Part shown: positions 42,839-52,500 of the stretch, piece after piece
How the letters are laid out: every line of letters begins with the position of its first letter
How positions within the stretch are numbered: the stretch's first letter is position 1
Assembly: GCF_008843165.1 (NCBI RefSeq)
Contig: NZ_CP044427.1
Span: 434,001-498,000 of the forward strand
Direction: 5' to 3'
DNA length: 64,000 nucleotides
From: Ornithinimicrobium pratense
GTDB lineage: Bacteria; Actinomycetota; Actinomycetes; Actinomycetales; Dermatophilaceae
Notes under the pieces: generated by a model
What the model was told of the DNA's origin: nothing
Database searches by the model: none
The model's input: the letters and a program-made list of their open reading frames with translations, nothing else
Translations under genes and position numbers: made by a program

Positions 42839-44109
42839 GCGGGGTTCCAACTGACGGTGCGGCCAGCGAACAGGACACGCGGCAGCCTCCGGGGCCCCGG
42901 CGCCTCATCCTGGTGGGCCTGCTCCTTGCCCAAGCTCTGTCACTGACCGGCACACGGCTCTCGGCGATCGCCCTGCCCTGGTTGGTCATCACCACGACCG
43001 GCAGCGCCGTGCTGACCGGGGTGGCCGCCTTTGCGCAGATGGGTCCCTACGTCGTGGCCAAGGCCGCCTGCGGGCCACTCCTGGACCGGTTCGGCCCCCG
43101 GCGGGTCGTGATCGTGGCGGAGGTGGGGGCGGGGGTTGCCGTGCTCGCGGTGCCGGTCCTGCACTTGCACGGCGCCCTGAGTTTCCCTCTTCTCTGCGTG
43201 CTCGTGGCGCTGGTCGGGGTGATGAGCGGACCCGCCGACGGGGGCAAGAACGCCATGGTCCCTTCAGTCGCAGCCGGTGCCCGCGTCCCCCTGGAGCGGG
43301 TCACTGGGCTCTCGGGCACCGTCGAGCGACTGGCGACCACAGTCGGCACCGGCCTGGCCGGGGCGCTGGTCGCCTGGCTGGGCGCCGCCCCCTCTCTCTT
43401 CGTGACGGTGGGCACCTTCTCGGTGGCGGCGGTGGTGATCGCCCTCAGCGGCCCGCGGCAGACACCCGGCGAGGCCGAGCCCTACCTGGCCTCCCTTCTG
43501 GCAGGAGCCAGTGTCATCGGCAGGGACAAACTGTTGGTGTCGATCTTCGCCATGTCGGCGGTGACCAACCTGCTGGACGCCGCGCTCTTCTCCGTCGTAC
43601 TGCCCGTGTGGGCCGCCCAGACCGGTGCCGGGCCCGCCGCCGTCGGCCTGCTTGCGGCGACGATGAGCGCCGGAGCAGTCGTGGCCTCCATGCTGGCGGC
43701 GGGAATCGGCCACCGGATGCCGCGTCGGGTGACCTACCTCCTCGGCTTCCTCGTGGCCGGGGCACCCCGCTTCGTCGTGCTCGCGCTGGACGTGCCGCTC
43801 AGCGTCTCGCTCGCGGTCTTCGCGGTGGCAGGCCTGGGCGCCGGCTTCCTCAACCCCATCATCGGCGCCGTCATCTTCGAGCGGATCCCCGACGGGCTCG
43901 TCGGCCGGGTCAGCGTGCTCGGCTCATCGCTGGCCTGGGCCGGCATCCCGTTCGGCGGCCTGATCGGCGGAGCACTGGTCGCCGGGATCGCACTTTCCCC
44001 CACCCTGCTGCTTCTCGGCGGTGCCTACCTCGTCACGACCACCCTGCCCGCCCTACTACCCACGTGGCGGGAACTGGACCGCAGGGCATCGCTACCGCCT
44101 CAGGCCTGA
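42835..44109 (+). CDS. MFS transporter
   Basis: The protein has 424 residues with about twelve helices, from a GTG overlapping the regulator's stop. LTGTRLSAIALPWLVITTTG, LLDRFGPRRVVIVAE and GFLNPIIGAVIFERIPDGLVGRV are typical of the tetracycline/macrolide-type MFS_1 or MFS_3 exporters. The substrate is unknown. Confidence 0.88.
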   Translation: MSGVPTDGAASEQDTRQPPGPRRLILVGLLLAQALSLTGTRLSAIALPWLVITTTGSAVLTGVAAFAQMGPYVVAKAACGPLLDRFGPRRVVIVAEVGAGVAVLAVPVLHLHGALSFPLLCVLVALVGVMSGPADGGKNAMVPSVAAGARVPLERVTGLSGTVERLATTVGTGLAGALVAWLGAAPSLFVTVGTFSVAAVVIALSGPRQTPGEAEPYLASLLAGASVIGRDKLLVSIFAMSAVTNLLDAALFSVVLPVWAAQTGAGPAAVGLLAATMSAGAVVASMLAAGIGHRMPRRVTYLLGFLVAGAPRFVVLALDVPLSVSLAVFAVAGLGAGFLNPIIGAVIFERIPDGLVGRVSVLGSSLAWAGIPFGGLIGGALVAGIALSPTLLLLGGAYLVTTTLPALLPTWRELDRRASLPPQA

Positions 44110-44327
44110 CGCCCAAGTGCGGCTGCCCACCGAAACTCTGACGAGTCGTGACACCAGCGCATCTGCCGCAGCCTGACCTGCGACGGGGGTGACGACGGCC
44201 TCGTCGTCGCGGGCGTGTCTCTCAGCACCTTCAACGTCCGCACAGGCATTCGTCCGGCGTGACGCGGTGCCCCGTATGCGGACGGTTGGTCCCAGGTGGG
44301 GCGGTGCTCGACGGACAGCGACCCCAT
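44110..44327. terminator. convergent intergenic region with weak hairpin
   Basis: Between the MFS gene and the convergent sortase gene. GACGACG (44191-44197), GCCT, CGTCGTC (44202-44208) form a 7-base-pair stem that could end transcription from either side. No other feature seen. Confidence 0.35.
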
Positions 44328-45134
44328 CTAGGTCTCGCGGGCGAAGATGATGATGTTGTCGGCGAAGCGGCCTGTGCTCTGGGCGATGGTGCCGCCGCAG
44401 GTGATGAGCCGCAGTTCGGGGCCTTTGGTGGGGCCGTACACCTGCACTGTGGGGAAGGAGTCCTTGGGGAACTGCGCCAGGTCGTACACCTCGAAGGTGG
44501 CGATGGTGCCGTCCTGGCGGGTGACGTCGATCGTGTCCCCGACCTGGAGCTGGGTCAGGTTGAAGAAGATCGAGGGACCACGCCCGATGCTGCTGACGTG
44601 TCCCTCTAGCACTGCCGGGCCGACCTCACCGGGACGCGGGGAGCCGTCATACCAGGCGGCACTGTCGAAGTCGGGGCCCTGGGGGACCTGCAGGGTGCCG
44701 TCGGGGTTCAGCCCGAGGTGCAGCAGGTCGGAGGTGACGTCGATGGCGGGGATGGACACCGAGACCGGGAGCGCCACGGGGGCGGCCTCCTGGGTTGGTT
44801 CAGCCGTGGCTGGGGTGGACGCGGAGGCGGTCGGGATACTGGTGGCCGAGCCAGTTGGCGCGGGGCCTGTGGCCGGCGCCGGGTCCGCAGTCGCTGCCGG
44901 GTCGGCAGTGGTTGCCGGGTTGGCGGGCGGTTCCGTAGTGGCCTGTGGCTGCGTCGTCGGTGCGGACAGGGCCGGTGGTGCGGGTGTGCTGCCCTGGTGG
45001 GAGAGCCCCACGGCCACCGCGGCCCCACCGCTGATCAGCAGGGAGAACGCGATGAGCGTATGGAGCATCAGACCGGGACGCCGGCCGCCGGGACGGGACT
45101 GGCCCGCCACCGGCGGCCTGACGTCCTGAGTCAT
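44328..45134 (-). CDS. class F sortase
   Basis: The protein has 268 residues. An N-terminal membrane anchor (LMLHTLIAFSLLISGGAAVAV) and a long Pro-Ala-Thr linker (residues 48-118) precede the sortase domain: VSVSIPAIDVTSDLLHLGLN, the His in VLEGHVSSIGRGPSIFFNL, the Cys in ELRLITCGGT, and the Arg in STGRFADNII. This short form without extra domains is class F. It is encoded 13 bases after a surface protein with a sortase-like tail, its probable substrate. Confidence 0.9.
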   Translation of the reverse strand: MTQDVRPPVAGQSRPGGRRPGLMLHTLIAFSLLISGGAAVAVGLSHQGSTPAPPALSAPTTQPQATTEPPANPATTADPAATADPAPATGPAPTGSATSIPTASASTPATAEPTQEAAPVALPVSVSIPAIDVTSDLLHLGLNPDGTLQVPQGPDFDSAAWYDGSPRPGEVGPAVLEGHVSSIGRGPSIFFNLTQLQVGDTIDVTRQDGTIATFEVYDLAQFPKDSFPTVQVYGPTKGPELRLITCGGTIAQSTGRFADNIIIFARET

Positions 45135-45147
45135 CAGATGACCTGGA

Positions 45148-45915
45148 TCAGTTGACGGAGTCGGTGCGGCGACGGGCCAGGATCAGGGCGCCACCGACGA
45201 GGGCGACACCACCGGTCGCGGCCAGCAGCAGGTTCTGGCTGCCGAGGGCAGCCGCACCGGTGTCGACGCCACCGGCGGGCATGTCGTTCATCTGCGAGGC
45301 CATGACCACACCACACAGGGCGGGGTCGGTGGCCTCACCGGGCAGCGCGGGGTCCAGGTCAGAAGCGCCACGGTCGCCCTCGTCGTACTCACCGTTGCCG
45401 TTGTGGTCCACACCGTGCACGACCACGACGGCGCCGCCGGCCATCACCGCATCAGCGGTGGCCTGGTCGACCTCGATGCCTTCGCGGGAGTAGCTGACGT
45501 CATCGCCAACGCCGAACCGGTCGATGGCCAGGCCGGAGTCGGGGCTGGTGTCGCCCTCGGTGGTGAGCGAGACGGCGATGCCGCCATAGGCCGGGGCCCC
45601 GTCGCTGGTGCTGATGAAACCATCACCATCGGCGTCATCCTCGACGGTGGGGCACGCCTGCCGCGCGTCCGCACCGAAGTGGATGTGCGCAGCGTGCGGG
45701 GCGTCAGCGAGCAGACCCTGGTAGTTCAGGGTGAAGTGCAACGTGGTGCCATCGACCTCGAACATGGCCGACCCAGAACCGGGGGCCTCGTTCAGCGGGA
45801 CCGGCTGCAGGTCAGCCATCGACGAGCCCGTCGCGGCCATCGCGGGCGCCCCGGACAGGAGCATCACAGCGGCACCAGCGGCCGGAAGGGCCAACATCTT
45901 GCGGGAGATATTCAT
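45148..45915 (-). CDS. secreted CHRD-domain protein with noncanonical sorting tail
   Basis: The protein has 255 residues from the ATG at 45915. It has a signal peptide (MNISRKMLALPAAGAAVMLL to AMA), then a CHRD-like domain (FEVDGTTLHFTLNYQGL, PHAAHIHFGADARQACPT). An Asp-rich, Ca-binding-like insert (DADGDGFISTSD) lies in the middle and another (DHNGNGEYDEGD) towards the end. The C-terminus reads MPAGGVDTGAAALGS, a hydrophobic helix and ARRRTDSVN: a sorting-signal layout with PAGGVDTG in place of LPXTG. It is first in an operon with a class F sortase. Confidence 0.8.
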   Translation of the reverse strand: MNISRKMLALPAAGAAVMLLSGAPAMAATGSSMADLQPVPLNEAPGSGSAMFEVDGTTLHFTLNYQGLLADAPHAAHIHFGADARQACPTVEDDADGDGFISTSDGAPAYGGIAVSLTTEGDTSPDSGLAIDRFGVGDDVSYSREGIEVDQATADAVMAGGAVVVVHGVDHNGNGEYDEGDRGASDLDPALPGEATDPALCGVVMASQMNDMPAGGVDTGAAALGSQNLLLAATGGVALVGGALILARRRTDSVN

Positions 45916-46213
45916 CGGGTCAATCCTTCTGCTCGGACCCAGGGCACGCTGTGTGCACACCATCAAGGTCAGGTGACCCCACGTCGGTGGGGCTTCTGCT
46001 AGGTATTCGGCGCCGATCGACGATCGGATTGGACCGTGGACCCGATTTCACCTAGCTGGCCCGCACGAGTGGTGTAAGACCGCCCCCTGAGACGACGACT
46101 ACAAACTGGCTGGGTATCGCCGCCACACTGATCTGCTGCTTCCGGGACGGCGACGTGTGCTGGCTGCTGGTTACGCTGGCGGGTATCGGATCACCGCACC
46201 GAGAGGGAAGAGC
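45916..46213. other. divergent intergenic region
   Basis: Holds the promoters of the CHRD-sortase operon and the HAD gene. A TACGCT hexamer near 46170 and GAGGGAAG before the ATG at 46214 serve the HAD gene. No other element seen. Confidence 0.4.
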
Positions 46214-46960
46214 ATGGATCAGCCGACTTCGCGTGACGGTACGACCCAGCAGCTGTCGCAGTACCGGTGGCTTAGTTTCGACGTCGTGGGCACTCTGATC
46301 GACTTCGAGGCCGGGATCGTTGCGTGTCTTCGCGAGATCGCATCTGAGGCCGGCGTCCGCCTCGACGAGGAGCGCGCTTTGTCCTGCTTTGCCGCTGCGG
46401 AGGACGAACAGCAACGTCTGGCTCCGGAGCTTCCGTTCACGCAGATGCTGACGCCAATCTATCGGCGCATCGCCACCGAGCTGGGGCTGCCCAACTCCCA
46501 GGGGCGCAGTGTGGCATTGCGTCAGTCCATCCCGAGTTGGCCTGCGTTTCCTGATGCCGTGGAGGTGCTGGCCAAACTCAGGCACCGTTACAGGTTGGTG
46601 GCGTTGACTAACGCTGACAACTGGGCGCTAGAGCACATGGCTGCAACTCTGGGCAGTCCTTTCCACGACTCTGTGACAGCCGAAGACGTGGGTGTCAACA
46701 AGCCTGATCCTCGGGTGTTCGAGTACTGCGCTGACCGGCAGCAGGCAGGCGGCTACCGGCGCGAGGCCTGGCTGCACGTGGCGCAAAGCCAGTTCCACGA
46801 CATCGCCACGGCAAGACGGTTAGGCGTGGCAACCTGCTGGATCGAGCGCCGAGCAGACAAGGGCGGTTTCGGGGCCACCCCGACGCCGCAAGAGATGACC
46901 GTGCCGGACTACCACTACGCCACGCTGACGGACCTGTGGGCCGCCATCGAGGGCGTCTGA
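46214..46960 (+). CDS. HAD-superfamily hydrolase, 2-haloacid dehalogenase type II-like
   Basis: The protein has 248 residues from the ATG at 46214. Motif I is WLSFDVVGTLIDFE: the nucleophilic Asp is present, but the second Asp of phosphatases is Val, as in haloacid dehalogenases. Motif II is LVALTNADNW, then GVNKPDPRVFEYCADR, then HVAQSQFHDIATARRLGVATCWIER. It may remove halogen from a short acid or act on another small ester; no dehalogenase partner genes are nearby. Confidence 0.82.
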   Translation: MDQPTSRDGTTQQLSQYRWLSFDVVGTLIDFEAGIVACLREIASEAGVRLDEERALSCFAAAEDEQQRLAPELPFTQMLTPIYRRIATELGLPNSQGRSVALRQSIPSWPAFPDAVEVLAKLRHRYRLVALTNADNWALEHMAATLGSPFHDSVTAEDVGVNKPDPRVFEYCADRQQAGGYRREAWLHVAQSQFHDIATARRLGVATCWIERRADKGGFGATPTPQEMTVPDYHYATLTDLWAAIEGV

Positions 46961-46967
46961 AAGTGCC

Positions 46968-47189
46968 TCAGCGGCGCTGGTGACGTGGGTGGTTCCGGGC
47001 TTGACGCTCGTGACCTCGTCGGTAGTTACCGGTGAGCCTGGCCATCAACTCTTGAGGGTCCTCGGACTCGACGTCTTCCAGGAACACCTGAGCGCGCCAG
47101 CCCCGCAGCGTGGTGGCGAGGCGACCATGGTGACTGATCACCACCTGCTCACCCCGCACGCTGTACTCGAAACCTTCTGGGCGAGGCAC
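46968..47189 (-). CDS. small conserved hypothetical protein
   Basis: The protein has 73 residues: FEYSVRGEQVVISHHGRLATTLRGW, then VESEDPQELMARLTGNYRRGHERQ and a basic tail. This pattern is familiar from other actinobacteria as a small uncharacterised protein, perhaps nucleic-acid-binding. It begins 9 bases after the stop of another small gene, so the two probably share a message. Confidence 0.65.
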   Translation of the reverse strand: MPRPEGFEYSVRGEQVVISHHGRLATTLRGWRAQVFLEDVESEDPQELMARLTGNYRRGHERQARNHPRHQRR

Positions 47190-47198
47190 GGCGACGTT

Positions 47199-47375
47199 TC
47201 AGCCTGGGCTCTGGGTCGAGTTGTGCTGCGTGCCCTCGGGGTCCTCGGTCCTTTCAAGGGACTCCTGCAGGATGGCTTCTGCTTGGACGCGCGGGGAGTC
47301 GCTGCCCGCCGCTTGCTCTTCGGGAAGCAACCGCGCGCGGGTCTCCACATCGTGCCCGTCCGGGGTCTGCGTCAT
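47199..47375 (-). CDS. 58-residue conserved hypothetical protein
   Basis: ATG at 47375, stop at 47199. The protein reads MTQTPDGHDVETRARLLPEE, then QAAGSDSPRVQAEAILQESL and a short polar tail. The RLLPEE-x-A-x-GSD and AEAIL-x-ES pattern recurs in small actinobacterial proteins as I remember them. It is hydrophilic and acidic, upstream of and close to the 73-residue gene. Confidence 0.65.
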   Translation of the reverse strand: MTQTPDGHDVETRARLLPEEQAAGSDSPRVQAEAILQESLERTEDPEGTQHNSTQSPG

Positions 47376-47459
47376 GCGTGTGAACGTTACTGGTCATGAG
47401 CATTCAGCGCAGCACGTGGGCGCCGGCGTCGACGTCTTCGTCGTGGCCCGGGCCGCGCG

Positions 47460-48161
47460 TCAAGCCGGTAGCACGTAGCCGTACATGACGGCGAAGTGCA
47501 GACCGGCGGCCAGGACGACCAGCACGTGCCACAGCTCGTGGAAGCCGAAGACGCCCGGCCAGGGGTTGGGCCGCTCCAGCACGAAGACGACGAAACCGAC
47601 GCTGTAGACCAGGCCGCCCACGGCCAGCAGGGCCAGTCCGCCAAATGGTAGTGAAAGCTCGGTGAGCACGAGAGCCACCGGCATCCAGCCCAGGGCGATG
47701 TAGAGGGTGTTCGTCACGTATTTCGGCAACTGTCGCCACACCGAGCGCACGACGATGCCGAGCGTCGCGATCCCCCAGACCGTGCCCAGGACCGCCCACC
47801 CGAACGGGGTGCGGGCCAGGATCAGCACCAGCGGGGTGACGGTCCCGGCGATGAGTAGGAAGACCGAGGTGTAGTCCAGGGTGCGCAGGATGTCGTTGAC
47901 GCGAGCCCCCCGGTCGATCCCGTGGTGCAGGGTGCTGCAGACGAAGAGGATGATGAGCGAGAGGCCGTAGATCGCGAACGAGACAATCTTCCACGGGTCG
48001 TCCTGGACCGCCGCCTGGGTCACCAGCAGGGCGGTGCCCAGCACGGCCAGGCAGGAACCGACGAGGTGGGAGACGGTGTTGACCTTCTCATCGGTCACGT
48101 GGATGCTGCCGTCCCGGCTGAGGGCAGGCAACTGTCCCGTGTCTCTGGTCTCCTCACCCAC
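47460..48161 (-). CDS. hemolysin III / PAQR family membrane protein
   Basis: The protein has 233 residues from a GTG at 48161. It has seven membrane segments. EKVNTVSHLVG at the start, FVCSTLHHGIDRG, LDYTSVFLLIAGTVTPLVL, LGWMPVALVL and GFHELWHVLVVLAAGLHFAV carry the conserved His/Ser/Asp metal site of the YqfA/HlyIII family. The role in bacteria is uncertain, perhaps membrane homeostasis. Confidence 0.92.
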   Translation of the reverse strand: MGEETRDTGQLPALSRDGSIHVTDEKVNTVSHLVGSCLAVLGTALLVTQAAVQDDPWKIVSFAIYGLSLIILFVCSTLHHGIDRGARVNDILRTLDYTSVFLLIAGTVTPLVLILARTPFGWAVLGTVWGIATLGIVVRSVWRQLPKYVTNTLYIALGWMPVALVLTELSLPFGGLALLAVGGLVYSVGFVVFVLERPNPWPGVFGFHELWHVLVVLAAGLHFAVMYGYVLPA

Positions 48162-48219
48162 GTCGCCATCTTCCCATCTAGATGGCCCTGACGCGGGCAA
48201 GGTCTGCCACACTGCCCCG

Positions 48220-49596
48220 GTGACCCTCCGGATGCCGCCCGAAACAGACCGGGTGCAGGGGCGCACCGTGCTCACCCTCATGGGCAGCCAGACCCTCGGC
48301 GGCATCGGCGTCGCCAGCGGCCTGGCGGTCGGCGCGATCGTGGCGGCCGACGTCAGCGGCAACGACGCCCTCTCCGGCCTGGCCACCACTACACAGGTCC
48401 TGGGCGGTGCGCTGTTCACCATCCCCGTCGTGGCGCTGATGGCCCGGTTCGGTCGACGCCTCGGTCTGGTCACGGCCTACCTCACCGGTGGCCTGGGGGC
48501 CCTCCTTGCCATCACGGCCACCGCGACGGGCCAGTTCTGGCTGCTCCTGGTCGGCACGACCCTCTTCGGTGCCTCGACCACGGCCGGCAACCAGGCCCGG
48601 TATGCGGCTACCGACCTTTCCCCGACCGAGCGCCGGGGGCGGCACCTGAGCTGGGTGGTGTGGGCCACCACCGTCGGCTCGGTGCTGGGCCCCAACCTCA
48701 TCGGGCCGGGGCAGCGGGTGGCCGCCGTCCTCGGAATCCCCCCGCTCGCCGGTGCCTGGGTGCTGTCCATGGCCGGTTTCGGGCTCGCCGCGCTGGTGCT
48801 CGTGGCGCTGCTGCGCCCCGACCCGCTGCTGCTGGCCCGCAGGCTGGCCGCGGACGAGGCAGCCGGTCCGGACCCAGAGCCCGTTCCCGACCCGCTGGGT
48901 CCGTCCGACCCGCTGGGTGCACCCGACCCGCTGGGTGCACCCGACCCGCTGGGTGCACCCGACCCGGTGAGCGGGTCGCCGGCCGCCACTGCCCGCGGAG
49001 GCAGCATCGTGGAGGGGCTGCGGCTGATCCGGGTCACGCCTGCGGCCCTGTGGGGCACCGTCGCCCTGACGGTCGGGCATGTGGTCATGGTCGCCGTGAT
49101 GGTGATGACCCCGCTGCACATGCGGCACGGGCAGGCGGAGATCGAGGTGATTGGCCTGGTGATCAGCCTGCACATCCTCGGCATGTACGGGCTCTCACCC
49201 GTCGTCGGTCAGCTCGTCGATCGGTGGGGCGCTACCCGGGTGGTGCTCCTGGGCACGGCCATCCTGGTGCTGTCCTGCGCGCTGGCCGCAATCTCCACCG
49301 ACGGGCACTCCGGCACGCTGACCGCAGCGCTGATCCTGCTGGGGCTGGGATGGTCCTGCACCATGGTCGCGGGGTCCGGCACCATCGCCGGAGCCGTCCC
49401 CGTCCCTGTCCGTGCCGCGGTCCAGGGCGCGGCCGACCTGGTGATGGGGCTGTCGGCCGCTGCCGGAGGGGCACTGGCCGGCGTGGTCATGGACCGGTTC
49501 GGCTTCGACGTCCTGGCCGTCGTCTCGGGTCTTACGGCACTCGCCCTGAGCGCCTTGACGGTTGCGCGTCGCCGAGTAGTTAGCCTGGGTGGGTGA
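48220..49596 (+). CDS. MFS transporter with tandem-repeat loop
   Basis: The protein has 458 residues from a GTG at 48220; about twelve helices. VASGLAVGAIVAADVSGNDALSGL and FGASTTAGNQARYAATDLSP are typical of an actinobacterial MFS subgroup. The central cytoplasmic loop carries four copies of a DPLG-x-P hexapeptide (residues about 224-247). It overlaps the following helicase-like gene's start by 4 bases. The substrate is unknown. Confidence 0.85.
   Translation: MTLRMPPETDRVQGRTVLTLMGSQTLGGIGVASGLAVGAIVAADVSGNDALSGLATTTQVLGGALFTIPVVALMARFGRRLGLVTAYLTGGLGALLAITATATGQFWLLLVGTTLFGASTTAGNQARYAATDLSPTERRGRHLSWVVWATTVGSVLGPNLIGPGQRVAAVLGIPPLAGAWVLSMAGFGLAALVLVALLRPDPLLLARRLAADEAAGPDPEPVPDPLGPSDPLGAPDPLGAPDPLGAPDPVSGSPAATARGGSIVEGLRLIRVTPAALWGTVALTVGHVVMVAVMVMTPLHMRHGQAEIEVIGLVISLHILGMYGLSPVVGQLVDRWGATRVVLLGTAILVLSCALAAISTDGHSGTLTAALILLGLGWSCTMVAGSGTIAGAVPVPVRAAVQGAADLVMGLSAAAGGALAGVVMDRFGFDVLAVVSGLTALALSALTVARRRVVSLGG
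48889..48960 (+). repeat. 18-base tandem repeat in coding sequence
   Basis: Four head-to-tail units of GACCCGCTGGGTGCACCC (the first ends CCGTCC) encode DPLGAP. Units 2-4 are identical. The unit is a multiple of three, so copy number could change without breaking the frame. Confidence 0.95.
49581..49586 (+). promoter_or_regulatory. -10 hexamer for leaderless helicase-like gene
   Basis: TAGCCT, 6 bases before the GTG at 49593, inside the end of the upstream MFS gene. Confidence 0.4.
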
Positions 49597-52500
49597 ACGC
49601 CGCCCGAGCACCGCATACCCTCGACGAGGCCCGCCTCGAGGCGGTCTCGCGTGCCCGCGCGCGCTGGCGCCATGAAGTCGCCGACCTCGGTGGGCCCAAC
49701 ACCCTGCTGTGGCACCGCACCTCGCTCACCGGCACCTTCGACCTCAACCTGGCCCACCCCGGTGGCGTGGCCAAGCTGCTCTCCGGGCGGCCCACCCCGC
49801 TGTCGGACCTGGTCCGGGAGCAGGTCGCGTTCACCGACGCGGCCCGCCGCATCGGCGGCATCCGCGACAAGATTGCGGAGCTGCGACGCGAGCACGGCAT
49901 CGAGGCGGGTTTCCTGGCGATCGGGCTGGCGACCTGGGACCTGCACCGGGTGCTTGTCCCGCCGCGCGCGCCGGTGCTGCTGCGGGCCTGCACCATCACC
50001 CCCACCGACCCCGCCCACTCTGACTTCGTGCTGCAGCTGCACGAGGACGTCGTCTTCAACCCGGTGCTGGAGCACTACCTACGCAGCGAGGTCCACCTGC
50101 AGCTCAACCCTGAGATGCTCGTGGGGCTCTCGGCGCAGAGCCACGGCTTTGACCCGCGGCTGACCTACCAGGCCCTGGAAGACATCTGCGGGGAGATGAA
50201 GGGCTTTGCCATCGGGCCGCAGATGGTGATCAGCACCTTCCCCTGGGCCAAGCTGCCGCTCGTCACCTCCTACACCGGCGAGGTCGAGCCGCTGGCCGCC
50301 AGCGACGTGGTCGCCGCCCTGGCCGGCGCCGACGTAGCCCTCCCGTCGTCGGGGCCCGACCCAGACCGGGCCGAGGACCCCCGTCTTGAGCTGAGCGCAC
50401 TGGACGCCGATCGCTCCCAGCGGCTGGTCATCGACGAGGCGGTGCACGGCGGCAGCCTGGTCCTCGACACTCCCAGCGGCACCGGCAGCACCCAGACGAT
50501 CGCCAACGTGGTGGTCGGGGCCCTGTCCGAAGGACGCCGGGTGCTGGTCTGCTCCGAGGAGCGTTCGGCGCTGGAGGCGCTGCAGCGGCGGCTGCAGCAC
50601 GTCGGGCTGGGCGACCTGTGTTTGCACTTGGCAGAGGACCCCGTCTCCATGCGCGCCACCCTGGAGGACGCCCGGCAGGCGCTGGACCGCCTCTCCGAGG
50701 AGCCCGAGCCCGATCTGGGCACCGATCCGCTGCCGGGCCGCGAGGACGCCCTGGCCGTGCTGCGCCGGGAGCAGGAGGTGCTCCACCGGGAGCACGAGCC
50801 GTGGGGGCTGAGCCTGGCCGGCACGCAGGGCGACCTCGCCGAGCTGGCCGCCCTCGACCACCCGCCCGCCTCGCGGGTCCGGCTCCCGCGCGCGGTGCTG
50901 GGCACCCTCAGCCAGGACCGGCTCTCTGAGGTGACCGACGCCCTCATCGAGGCGGCCGATGCCGGGGCCTGGTCACGCTCCCGCACCGAGGACCCGTGGT
51001 ATGCCGCCCGCCTCGCCTCCGCGGACGAGGCCGGCCGCGCCACCGAGGTAGTAGGCCGGCTGGTCGGCGGGGAGTTCACCGCCGCCAGGGCGCAGGCCGA
51101 GCAGATCTGCAAGAAGGCCGGGATGCCGGTGCCGGTCTCGCTGCAGCAGTGGGCACACCGGCTGGGTCTCATTGCCCGGGCCAGCCAGACGTTGGACGTC
51201 TTCTCCCCGCAGATCTACGACGCACCCCTCGACGAGATGGTGGCGGCGACCACGGCCCGCAACGAGGTCGCGGAACGGCCGGGCGCGGTCACCCGGGCGC
51301 GGATGCGCCGTCAGGTGCGTCAGCACCTCCGTCCCGGCACCCCTCCGGCCGACCTGGCCCACCGGGTCCGGCTGGCCAGGGACGAACGCGACGAGTGGGA
51401 ACAGATCGCCGGGAAGGCTGCCCGCCCCAACGCCCCCTACGAGTGGGAGCGGGCAGTCCTGGCCCACACCCCGATCGGTGAGGACCTCGGTTGGCTGGCG
51501 CAGGTCCTTGAGGGGACCGCGACCGGCCACGAGCTGTTCACCAGCCACCTGGACATCGTGCTGGAGCGTCTGGTCCGCCTCGACGCCCGCAGCGACCGGG
51601 CAGGCGTGGCCGCTCAGGCGCACCCTCTGCTGGCCCCCCTACGGGAGGCCGGGCTGGGTGAACTGGTGGACGACCTGGCCCGACGTGGCATGCCTCCCGA
51701 GCGGGTGGCCGCCGAGGTGCGTTTCGTCCACCGCAGCTCGGTGCTGGACCATCTCACCTCCGACGAGGTGCCGCAGCAGGTGCCCGGCCAAGCGGTGCGT
51801 GAGGCAGAGCGGGCCTTCCGAGCGGCCGACCGGGCCCACCTGCGTCGCAACGCCCTGCGGGCCCGCCGGGCCGTCCTGCGGCGGTTGCGGCGGGCGCTGA
51901 CCGGCCACTCCTCACAGGTCGGTGCCTGGCAGCGGGCGCTCGACGAGGCCAAGGTCGGCGCGGTCGATGCACGCGCGATCATCAGCCGGGCTCCGGACAT
52001 TGTCCTGGCCGCCCGGCCCGTCGTGCTCGCCAGCCCGCTGGCCGTGCCGGCCGCCCTGCCCGCCGACCTGACCTTCGACCTAGTCATCGTCGACCGGGCC
52101 GGCCGCACCACGACCGCCAGGACGGTCCCGGCACTGGCCCACGGCCGACAGACGATGATCGTCGGTGACAGCGGCGGGCCTGGGCCCCGGCAGTTCAGCG
52201 TCGTGGCCGATCCCAAGGCGGAGCGAGAAGCCGCTGCCGAGGAGGCTGGCGGCTCGTTGCTCGACGACGCGGCACGGGTGCTGCCCGTGCGTCACCTCAA
52301 GGTGCACTACCGAGCCCTCAACCAGGGTCTGGTCGCGCCGCTCGCCGCCCTCATGCCCGCCCCGGTCTACTCCTTCCCGGGGGTCGACCGCGGGCCGGCG
52401 GTGCGTGAGCACGTCGCGGAGGGTGGCGTGGCCGCCCAGGTGTCCGCCGGGGTGGCCCTCGCGCTGGAGCACGCCCGCAAGCATCCGCGCGACAGCCTGC

